From a virus, in the IMG/VR virus record IMGVR_UViG_3300025108_000045, positions 1 to 61,089 of that record: a stretch of 61,089 nt of DNA. One strand, given 5' to 3'. The notes under the pieces are model-generated. The model did not search any database and was not told the origin of the DNA. It worked only from the letters and a program-made list of their open reading frames with translations. A program made the position numbers and the translations under genes. Every line of letters begins with the position of its first letter. Position 1 is the first letter of the stretch. Below are positions 53,848 through 61,089 of this stretch, piece by piece.

Positions 53848-56800
53848 TCAATCATCTTCCGGCATTTGTCGGAACCGATTTTGCGGCAATTGCGGTGGCT
53901 TGAACGCGAACGGAGGCAATTCACCCGCTTGGCCGGGTTCTGCCGCCTTGTCATCGTATGGCTGACGGATGGTCATCGGAAGCGGTTGTTGAACTGGCCC
54001 CTCACCTGCTTGCGGGTAGCGTTGCGCGAACTGTTGGGCTTGAGAACCGAGTCTTGTTCTTGCATCACTGGTACTGCCTGTCGCACCCTGCTGAGGTGCT
54101 GTCCCACTTGGTTGCGTTTGCATTTGCTCTCCTTGCGGTCCAACCGTCGCCTGTTGACCGATTGGTCGCGAAGAAGGACTCATTGGGACTGTTCCTCGCT
54201 GTGTCGCAGGGCCTTGCAATCTCTCACCAAACTGCTGTTCACCATAAGCAACTGCGTCGTAGGTTTCCAAATCCTCATAGTCGCCAAAAGTAATTGTAGG
54301 GTGGAACATTGTCGCTTTCGCGTTTATCCCTTCTATTTGCTCGATGAGTTCTGCTGAAACTTCGCCGTTTTCTAAGTCTTTTCTCAATTCACTCGCGTTT
54401 CCATAGCCATTCTCACCCATGAGGTCAGTCATAGCCTGCATTCGCATCCAATTCGGGTAGTGGCGGAATAGAGCCATTTCTTCCATTTGCGCGACAATCT
54501 TTTCATCTCTTGCTTTAGATTCATCAGTCACTGAGGATTGAGCGGCAACACTGTCTTGGTAAAGTTGGTCAATTTCTAATGGCAACTTTTGCGCACTACT
54601 CTTGGATACTTTAGAATTTTTCAATACATCGTTTTTGAAATCCAAACCACTGGTTAAACCGCCACCGAAATCTTTCTTCGTGTTTTTCAAATCAATAGAA
54701 CGCTCCATGTCTTCTTCATCATCATAGCCAAACATACGCGCCGCTTCGTTGTAAGCAAATGTTTGCAAATCGCCTCGCATTTGCACTGTCTCAAAGAAGT
54801 TCTCGACACTTAGGCGCGTATCAGCACTGTTGCCATTTGCTTTCATCGCGTCAACAACTTTCTTGTGGAAGTTGGGGTGTGAAATATCATCATAGGATTC
54901 TAAGAACTTCTTCAGCATTGAGAGCCTTGCGAATTCAACATACATTGGCTTCACAATTTGATTGACTGCTCGCTTGTGACCAGCATCAAGCCCCTTACGC
55001 GGTCCACCTCTCGGAGAATCCCCTTCTTCTTTTTCAAGTGACAAGTAATCTTTGATGCTTGAATAAGATATTCCTTCTGCGGATAATTTGTCGAGTAAAG
55101 ACTGGTCCCAACGGATTTCACCGTCTTCCATTTCAAGGTTCTCTTGGTCGCGAACATCATCGGGAGCATTGAACTCATCGTAAAGTTGACTTAGCGCAGG
55201 GTTTGACATTTCACTCAACTTTTGTTTGACAAGAGGTTTCTTCATTTGACCGACAATTTCCTTTGTCTTCTCCGCCTTTTCTTCGTCAAAATTCGATGTG
55301 TGCAGGTAGCGATTAAGTGCATCCATCATTGGTTTTGAATGCTTGAACATGTCTCTCAAATCTTTGAGACTCAAATGAGGCTCCGCCTTGCTATTTGGCG
55401 CGAATATGCCTTCATCGTTTTCAGCGTCAGTCAACCAACGACCGTGATTGTAAACAAGCGACTCATGAGACATCCCCGACTCCGACTGCACCTTATCATC
55501 ATCAAGCGAAAACAGTTTTTTGTTAGCCTTTCCCTTTTCGTTGTATTTCTTTGGGTAATCTTTGACCATCAAATTGTGCAATTTAGCGCACGCTGTTTGC
55601 ACAGTGTGATTGCGTTGACCGTGCGACCCTGCGATGTTAGGGTGGTTTTGAATTACACTCAAGAGATTATTGACCTTCTCTTCGCTTGCTCCGTTATTGA
55701 TAGCCTTAGCCGCCATCCCTTCTGCGCGCTTTAATATCTCATTGTTATGGTGCGCGTCTCGCAAACCTTTCAGTTTTTCTTGCGATTCGGAGATTACACC
55801 CATAGCATCATCTATGGGATTCACTTTCGCGTCGCTTATTTCGGGCGCTTTGCTCCGTTCACTGAATGCGTTAGAATAATAGTATCCACTCTCGTTAAAA
55901 TCCTTCTCAGTCATCTTAATCTTGGCTTTCTTAGCGTAACGCTCTTTGTTCAACGCTTGAATGGTTTTCAATTTAGTGAGAGGTAATGCTAACCCCCTTT
56001 CGACCGCATCGCGATGCATTTTCGCAGTGAAATTATTGCGTCCTGTTTTACCAACACCTTCTTCATCAAGCCGTTGTTGAATCATAGCGTTAAGACCATT
56101 TTCATCGTAATGTTCTCCGTAGTGAGGGCTGTGCTTGTGTCCATGGAAAACTTCACCTGTTTCTTCATCGACATAACCCCCGAAGTATTCGTCCACTTGG
56201 TCGGGGTCAAGATAACCGCTACCGTGACAATGCGCGCACATACCATCCGAACATCTTCCTCCCTCGGCGTCGGGGTGTTCTTGGTCGCATTCGGGGCAAG
56301 CAACTCCGGGGAACTCATGCCCTCGCATGTCCGAATGATGGCTATCAAAATCACCGTGATTCGTGGCGCGCAGATTCTTATGGATGTAATCCTGCATCTT
56401 CGGGCCGTTAGGGTTAGCACCAGCCAAAGCAGGGTTGTGTGCTTGAATGAATGAAATCGCATCATCCATAGTGACCTTTCCACTACCTCCGCAAAGGCCA
56501 CATCCTGTCGCACTGTTCATCACCCAATTTTCTTGCTTCCCTTCCGTATCATAAGCCTCGCGCTGTAACAATTCTCGGACTTGATGTTCTCTCATCTTAC
56601 CACTTGGGGGTATTTCTTCTTGAGGTATTTCCTCTTCTTGTGTACCAAGCACATCGTCTATGAGTTCTTTGTTCCAATCCGCATTATCTTCATTATGGAA
56701 AGCATCGTTCGCGAGTGTCAATTGTTTTTTGGTTAATTTACGACCATGTTGTTTGAGGCTCAACGCTTGTAGCGTTTCAGCGTCAGTCAATCCATACAAA

Positions 56801-59800
56801 AGTCGATTGTTTTGCTGGTGGGTCAATCCTGTTCCAACGCTTTGTCCGATAGCGCCCGTCATGTATTCATCGGGACGATACATGAAACTTCGATGTTCGT
56901 CTCCGTAGCCGTCAGCCAAGAATACATCGGGAATAGGAAGGCCGTCTTTGGATGTGTAAAGTTGCGTCGTTAGCGCACTGAGTTTATTCCTCAAGTGTTG
57001 GTCATCTTTCTTACCAAGAAGCGGCGCTAAGAGGTGACCGATTTTGAGGAACGCGCCGAAGGCTTGTTCTGTACGATGATTGTCGTAATCCACATCTTTC
57101 GCTAAGCGATTAGCAGTCTTATCATGCGAACCCGCCCTGCTTTTGATAGTTTTGAGGAATTCCGGTAAATTCTCAATCTCACCATTGAGCGCCTTTTTCT
57201 CAGCCGCGCTTCTCATTTCAAACGATATTAGTTTGTTGCTATGGTTGGGTTCGGTGATTTGCATTCCACTGTCTTCATGGAAATCATCATCATTGGCTAC
57301 TGGAACATCTTGTGTGAGTGGAACCTCAAGTTTCAGTGCGTAATTTTGGTCATCGTATTTTGGTGGTCTAATATCAACAACAGCATTCTCTTGCCCACCA
57401 ATGTTGATTTTCATGCCGTTTGAAACAACGCCATGTAAGTGGAAATCTTTCGCGCTCACCTCAACATAATCTCGACCAGCCACACCGCGATTAGCAAGCC
57501 GCATCTTCTTTTCTTTAATTTGGTTCATGCTTGCAAGAATATCTTGCTTAGCAAGTTCGCGCATTTCTTTCAAGCGCGCTTTCAATTTCGCATGCCCTTC
57601 GGGGTTTGACTTTTTACTCAAGTCACCGTTCTCCATACGCTGGCCGTATTCTTCTTTGAAACTCTTTTGATAATCTTCCCATTCGTCAATTGATGGTTGA
57701 ATGTGTTGCAAAAAGGAATTGTAGCGTCGCGCTTTGCTTTCGGCCCTTTTCGCGGCGTTTGCTTCTCCGAACATAGAGGCAATGAACTTTCGTCGCTCTT
57801 TTCTGCTCCTATCATTCCCTTTCCTATCCATCTTTGTCAGCGATTTGAGATTGATGCGCTTCCCTTCGGGCGTCGTCAACGCTCCACTCTTTATGTCTTG
57901 AAGAATATCAAAGGCTTCCACAACTCCACTAAATTGCGCGGCGGTCAAGTTTCTAATACGCGACTCTTCTCTTTGCGCGTCGTTTTGGAAAGCAGACGCG
58001 TGAATTAACCCCAATGCCTGTCTTTCATGAGGTGTTCTGCGTGCCGCCCCCCGCTTACCTCGCGGACGGTCGCGCATATCAAGACCAAACTCATGTCCGA
58101 TTGCTTCGGCTCGGTCATGATGCGGTGAAGAAGGATGAACGATGGCTTTCTCGATTTGCTTTTTCAAATACTTTTTCAGTTCGCCTCCGCGACGGTCAAT
58201 GCCCTTTGTGTCTATCACACCATCGTCGGTTTGAAGAGGTGACCCGTCTCGCTGAGTCAACCCATATCTGCGCAACATTTGTCCAATGTACTCATCATCA
58301 TCATCGGCGAAGATGTATTTCGCGATAGTAAGAAGAGAAATCTCATCATCATTACCCATCAGTGGAATGCTACGACTTCTTGAATCATCATCATCCCACC
58401 TGTAATCCAATTCGGGCATGTAAATTCGCGAAAGAGCATAAGGTGAAACACCACGGGGGCGGTATGGGTGGTGTCCTTGTGCCTCTTCCTTGGTTTCATT
58501 AGCGAAGTGCTTAATGTCACACGCTTTGCACGCCTCTTTCTCAATTTTGTTTTCCACACGCTCTTCCGGTGACATTTGATAGTGCTCTCGGAATTGCTGT
58601 TTTTGCTCCTTGACCTCTTGATGCCGAGCAAGACCCTTGGCGCGAGCATCATTCGAGCGCTTCCAAGCATACAGGGTTCTCAAAACGGCCCCCTTGGATA
58701 CATCGCCACCGAATTTACCAAGAAGTTTCATGAAACCGTTTCTGTATCCTTGTACGGAGAATCCGCTCTTCGCGTACTCCATTCCCATTTCGGCAATATC
58801 AATAGGGTCGATTCCTATTTCCGAAACAGTCTTGCGCAAATCAAGCAAGTCGTGGTTTAGTTTGTTCAAGTATCCGGGCTTCAAACCTGTTTCCAATACG
58901 CGTTCGTATCGCGATTTATCTTTATCATTGAATCGCCCCAACTCAGCGTAAGGGTCATCGGAATGAAGTATTGTGTGAAGATGGTCCATGTCATCTGCAT
59001 GAAGCGCAAGTTTCTCCACTTCGCCTCGGTCCATGCCGAGTTTTTCCAAATGGTTATTGAATTGCATCATGTGCCTACCCGAACCTACGAGCAAGTCCAT
59101 GAAAATTCGCGATTTCTCTTCAATTTCACCAGCCGACAAATCACGGTATGGGTGTCCTTCGGGGAAATCGGAGCCATCGGGTATTTCACTGAAATATGTA
59201 GGGTTGTATGCCCTTCCACTCACATCATTCAAAATTTGATTGTAGTGAACTTGATATTCATCATTCGTCATGTCGCCGAAGAGAACCATGTTCTCTAAGT
59301 CCTTGAGGCGATAATCCGATTTGATTTTCTGCTCTCCTTGACGGTCGCTTGAGATAAAACGACGCGCGCGTGCTTGGTCTTGAGGTGTGTCTAATTTAAT
59401 ATCACTGAGTTGAGTACCTACGGTTTTCTCACCGCCTTTCTCAGCAATCTGTGTACCGCTTGCTGTTAAGTCAGCCGTCTCCTGTCTGCTCACTCCTTCG
59501 GCTTCATTGATTGTTCGGAAGATACCAGTTTCACTCAACGCCCTTTGCAGTGCAGGATGCAATCCGGTCATATCTTCAACCTCTATATCACCATCCGCAA
59601 TCTCCAACCTCCTTTTCTTTGATGTTGGGTTGTTAGGGTCTTTTATGAAAGGCTCAGCGTATCTTTCGTCAGCGTTAGGTTGCGTTATGCTTCGACCGAC
59701 ATTCTTCGCGGCTCGATGGAAAGCGTGAGTAACGAAATCGGGTCCTTGTCCAGCAATCGCTTCGCGTCCAAATCTGCCACCACGCCCTGCGCTTCCAATT

Positions 59801-60762
59801 GCGCGCTCTTGTAAGAAAATTCTCATGAAGTTGTTCACATCTTCTTGCACCAGTGGTACTGCATCTTTCTCACTGACTCCTTCTTGTTGCGCTTTATTGG
59901 TTATCAAGTTGCGCCATTTTGCTACATCGGATGAAGCAACCTTTGACTCTTCCAAATCCATGGTTTTGAAATCAACTTGCGGCAAGACTTTTTCATAAAG
60001 TTTACGCGCGGCCTCCATTCTCCCTTCATCAGTGGTGTATCTTCCGTCAGCGGTCAATTCACTCAACGCTTTTCGCCCTTGAGCCGACGCCTCATCCATC
60101 TGTTGTTGAAAGTAATCGGGCATAGTGCCGCCACGCGACGGTACAACACGAACAGCACGCGGGGAGACTTGGATGTCTTCCATGTCTCTCAAAGTCGATG
60201 TGCTAATCGGGTGTTTACTCTTGTTTTTCAAGTGGTTCAGCACGCCCTTCTGTTGCTGTTCGCGCTTTCGTCCACTTGCATCAATGCCTTCGCGCATCCA
60301 TTTGCCTATTTGGTTCGGGACGCGATTCTTTTTCATGAAATCTTCAAGCGAACCATGGTCCTCTTCGTCCATTTGTTTGCGGAACCCTAATTCTTCACCG
60401 AAGTGCTTAATCATACCATCAAGAGCAGTCAGTACGGGCTGTGTGAGCATAGGGAGAGCCATGATGCTCGGTGTGGTGATGTTGCCCTCTTCGTCTTTGA
60501 TGGCCTTGTATCGCGCATCATCGTCCAAATCAAACAACTCAGCGAACATGTGATTATTCGCGTAAATTATGTCACTGTAAAGCGCGTCATAGTCAATCTC
60601 ATCATCCTTCATGGGCGGATTTTTCATGAGGTTCTGTAAGTAGGGCCTCAAAGCAACCTGCCCGTCGAAAATGGCACGCTCTTTTTCGTTCATTTGAGCG
60701 TAGTTTTTATTGGTTTTGCGAGGCGCTTCGTCAGCCTTAACGATGCGGATGAAGCGACCCAT
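53848..60762 (-). CDS. 2304-aa large virion/assembly protein with DnaJ-type zinc motifs
   Basis: I take the ATG at 60762 (MGRFIRIVKADEAPRKTNKN); an ATG at 60819 gives 19 more residues that do not look native. The protein is hydrophilic and helical, rich in Asp, Glu, Lys and His, without a signal peptide or membrane segment. At about residues 1417-1425 and 1510-1518 it has CGLCGGSGK and CAHCHGSGY, the CxxCxGxG motif of DnaJ zinc domains. CPECDQEHPD lies between them. A further CKAC pair lies near residue 745. The C terminus is Gln/Pro-rich. DnaJ zinc modules bind unfolded protein, so a chaperone-like role is possible, but no J domain is visible. Its size and style resemble the 1946-aa protein. 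Confidence 0.8.
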   Translation of the reverse strand: MGRFIRIVKADEAPRKTNKNYAQMNEKERAIFDGQVALRPYLQNLMKNPPMKDDEIDYDALYSDIIYANNHMFAELFDLDDDARYKAIKDEEGNITTPSIMALPMLTQPVLTALDGMIKHFGEELGFRKQMDEEDHGSLEDFMKKNRVPNQIGKWMREGIDASGRKREQQQKGVLNHLKNKSKHPISTSTLRDMEDIQVSPRAVRVVPSRGGTMPDYFQQQMDEASAQGRKALSELTADGRYTTDEGRMEAARKLYEKVLPQVDFKTMDLEESKVASSDVAKWRNLITNKAQQEGVSEKDAVPLVQEDVNNFMRIFLQERAIGSAGRGGRFGREAIAGQGPDFVTHAFHRAAKNVGRSITQPNADERYAEPFIKDPNNPTSKKRRLEIADGDIEVEDMTGLHPALQRALSETGIFRTINEAEGVSRQETADLTASGTQIAEKGGEKTVGTQLSDIKLDTPQDQARARRFISSDRQGEQKIKSDYRLKDLENMVLFGDMTNDEYQVHYNQILNDVSGRAYNPTYFSEIPDGSDFPEGHPYRDLSAGEIEEKSRIFMDLLVGSGRHMMQFNNHLEKLGMDRGEVEKLALHADDMDHLHTILHSDDPYAELGRFNDKDKSRYERVLETGLKPGYLNKLNHDLLDLRKTVSEIGIDPIDIAEMGMEYAKSGFSVQGYRNGFMKLLGKFGGDVSKGAVLRTLYAWKRSNDARAKGLARHQEVKEQKQQFREHYQMSPEERVENKIEKEACKACDIKHFANETKEEAQGHHPYRPRGVSPYALSRIYMPELDYRWDDDDSRSRSIPLMGNDDEISLLTIAKYIFADDDDEYIGQMLRRYGLTQRDGSPLQTDDGVIDTKGIDRRGGELKKYLKKQIEKAIVHPSSPHHDRAEAIGHEFGLDMRDRPRGKRGAARRTPHERQALGLIHASAFQNDAQREESRIRNLTAAQFSGVVEAFDILQDIKSGALTTPEGKRINLKSLTKMDRKGNDRSRKERRKFIASMFGEANAAKRAESKARRYNSFLQHIQPSIDEWEDYQKSFKEEYGQRMENGDLSKKSNPEGHAKLKARLKEMRELAKQDILASMNQIKEKKMRLANRGVAGRDYVEVSAKDFHLHGVVSNGMKINIGGQENAVVDIRPPKYDDQNYALKLEVPLTQDVPVANDDDFHEDSGMQITEPNHSNKLISFEMRSAAEKKALNGEIENLPEFLKTIKSRAGSHDKTANRLAKDVDYDNHRTEQAFGAFLKIGHLLAPLLGKKDDQHLRNKLSALTTQLYTSKDGLPIPDVFLADGYGDEHRSFMYRPDEYMTGAIGQSVGTGLTHQQNNRLLYGLTDAETLQALSLKQHGRKLTKKQLTLANDAFHNEDNADWNKELIDDVLGTQEEEIPQEEIPPSGKMREHQVRELLQREAYDTEGKQENWVMNSATGCGLCGGSGKVTMDDAISFIQAHNPALAGANPNGPKMQDYIHKNLRATNHGDFDSHHSDMRGHEFPGVACPECDQEHPDAEGGRCSDGMCAHCHGSGYLDPDQVDEYFGGYVDEETGEVFHGHKHSPHYGEHYDENGLNAMIQQRLDEEGVGKTGRNNFTAKMHRDAVERGLALPLTKLKTIQALNKERYAKKAKIKMTEKDFNESGYYYSNAFSERSKAPEISDAKVNPIDDAMGVISESQEKLKGLRDAHHNNEILKRAEGMAAKAINNGASEEKVNNLLSVIQNHPNIAGSHGQRNHTVQTACAKLHNLMVKDYPKKYNEKGKANKKLFSLDDDKVQSESGMSHESLVYNHGRWLTDAENDEGIFAPNSKAEPHLSLKDLRDMFKHSKPMMDALNRYLHTSNFDEEKAEKTKEIVGQMKKPLVKQKLSEMSNPALSQLYDEFNAPDDVRDQENLEMEDGEIRWDQSLLDKLSAEGISYSSIKDYLSLEKEEGDSPRGGPRKGLDAGHKRAVNQIVKPMYVEFARLSMLKKFLESYDDISHPNFHKKVVDAMKANGNSADTRLSVENFFETVQMRGDLQTFAYNEAARMFGYDDEEDMERSIDLKNTKKDFGGGLTSGLDFKNDVLKNSKVSKSSAQKLPLEIDQLYQDSVAAQSSVTDESKARDEKIVAQMEEMALFRHYPNWMRMQAMTDLMGENGYGNASELRKDLENGEVSAELIEQIEGINAKATMFHPTITFGDYEDLETYDAVAYGEQQFGERLQGPATQRGTVPMSPSSRPIGQQATVGPQGEQMQTQPSGTAPQQGATGSTSDARTRLGSQAQQFAQRYPQAGEGPVQQPLPMTIRQPYDDKAAEPGQAGELPPFAFKPPQLPQNRFRQMPEDD

Positions 60763-60814
60763 GATGAAGCGCACGACGAGCCTACCCTTGAAGGTAGCGG
60801 TTGGTGGGAATTTT

Positions 60815-60840
60815 AGCATATTTTTTTTAGGAATGCGCGC
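60815..60840 (-). promoter_or_regulatory. Possible TATA/BRE element upstream of the 2304-aa gene
   Basis: Read on the minus strand, CCTAAAAAAAATATGC resembles an archaeal purine-rich BRE followed by a TATA box. It lies about 60 bases before the chosen ATG at 60762, so the leader would be about 35-40 bases. No Shine-Dalgarno sequence is evident before that ATG. The call rests on base pattern only. Confidence 0.35.
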
Positions 60841-60880
60841 AGTTAGTTTTTACACCCCCCACGAAAAAAATGTCTGTATT

Positions 60881-60890
60881 CCGCATGCGG
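60881..60890. repeat. 10-bp palindrome CCGCATGCGG
   Basis: A perfect self-complementary decamer five bases from the 19-nt inverted repeat. Together they form a compact pair of palindromes typical of protein-binding or origin-like sites. Confidence 0.7.
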
Positions 60891-60894
60891 TTAA

Positions 60895-60913
60895 GCAGGG
60901 CAAATTGCCCTGC
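60895..60913. repeat. 19-nt perfect inverted repeat
   Basis: The arms GCAGGGCAA and TTGCCCTGC flank a single central A. The sequence can form a stable stem or bind a dimeric protein. It lies about 130 bases upstream of the 2304-aa gene start. Confidence 0.85.
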
Positions 60914-61089
60914 GCGAGACGCGAGTCCGGCTAACGCGAGGGGGTATTTGCCCGCGAAGCGCGAGGGCCACGCAGTGACGCGCGCAGGTTGCATCAGCGC
61001 TAAGGCATTGCATCGCGATAAGCAACCACGCGATGCTCGCGCGGGTTGTCGTCCCGCGAAGCCCGATTCATCATCGCGCTCCTCCAACC

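Larger units (their letters stand above)
60763..61089. other. GC-rich non-coding right end with several inverted repeats
   Basis: No supported gene is seen. Base composition changes sharply from the neighbouring gene: CGCG and GCGC runs dominate from about 60905 to 61089. The region contains CCGCATGCGG (60881-60890), a 19-nt palindrome (60895-60913), the pair GGTTGC/GCAACC (60987-61027), GCATCGCG with CGCGATGC nearby, and a direct repeat of CCCGCGAAGC (60951 and 61053). On the minus strand a run of A followed by ATATGCTAAAA near 60819-60833 could be a TATA element for the 2304-aa gene. Replication origin, packaging site or a dispersed element are all possible. Confidence 0.7.

Noticed and set aside
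60827-61087. 86-aa open frame on the minus strand in the GC-rich right end
   Set aside because: It covers the palindromic non-coding stretch, has no ribosome site, and shows a composition (Arg/Ala/Cys/Met mix) that follows the DNA repeats rather than a protein pattern.
1-61089. tRNA or rRNA genes
   Set aside because: I saw no cloverleaf with TTCGA-type loop or rRNA-like stretch in the few non-coding gaps. Nearly all sequence is coding.

Overview
This window looks like most of the virion-structure half of a tailed double-stranded DNA virus (Caudoviricetes, HK97-type capsid, long non-contractile tail), probably infecting a marine archaeon. The virus assignment rests on recognisable genes in the usual order: large terminase, portal, prohead protease, major capsid protein, head-tail connector, tail tube, tail chaperones, tape measure, baseplate proteins and fibre. 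No tail-sheath gene is seen, which points to a siphovirus. The archaeal host is an inference. It rests on ribosome-binding sites of the GAGGTGA/GGTGA type, many small zinc-ribbon proteins, a portal carrying two zinc knuckles, a small Ras-like GTPase and a LAGLIDADG domain. Marine Group II (Poseidoniales)-like hosts fit the moderate GC content, but the sequence does not prove it. No replication, transcription, lysis, tRNA, integrase or CRISPR genes were found, so the genome probably continues beyond one or both ends.

Layout, in the direction of transcription (minus strand, right to left). 61.1-60.8 kb: GC-rich, palindrome-rich non-coding DNA. 60.8-53.8 kb: one 2304-aa protein with DnaJ-type zinc motifs. 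53.85-53.7 kb: an AT-rich intergenic region with a 19-nt palindrome, the best candidate for an internal promoter. 53.7-49.5 kb: membrane/coiled-coil proteins, the GTPase and a candidate small terminase. One plus-strand zinc-ribbon gene lies here, the only plus-strand gene I accept. 49.5-43.4 kb: three large low-complexity proteins and the large terminase. 43.4-42.2 kb: a cluster of small basic or cysteine-rich proteins. 42.3-39.0 kb: a LAGLIDADG fusion and the portal. 39.0-29.5 kb: small head proteins, a 1946-aa protein with a degenerate DNA-ligase-like region, protease/scaffold and capsid. 29.5-22.3 kb: connector, tail completion, tail tube and chaperones. 22.3-0 kb: tape measure, Dit-like protein, a 5093-aa giant, tail hub, a tagged protein and a collagen-like fibre that runs off the left end.

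Almost every gene overlaps or abuts the next (TGATG, TAATG, ATGA, GTGA), so the region probably works as one or two very long, translationally coupled operons. Starts below were chosen by Shine-Dalgarno spacing and these junctions, and are often shorter than the longest open frame. Three short genes (46, 45 and 54 aa) and a 57-aa TTG-start gene were found by reading the gaps between larger genes.

The most unusual observations are: complete absence, on reading, of four palindromic tetranucleotides (GATC, AGCT, CTAG, ACGT); a shared N-terminal tag, MNP-x4-W-x2-(L)-L-K, on four otherwise unrelated small proteins; a ligase-like domain without its catalytic lysine in a structural operon; a virus-encoded small GTPase with a hydrophobic N terminus; and a 15.3-kb structural gene.
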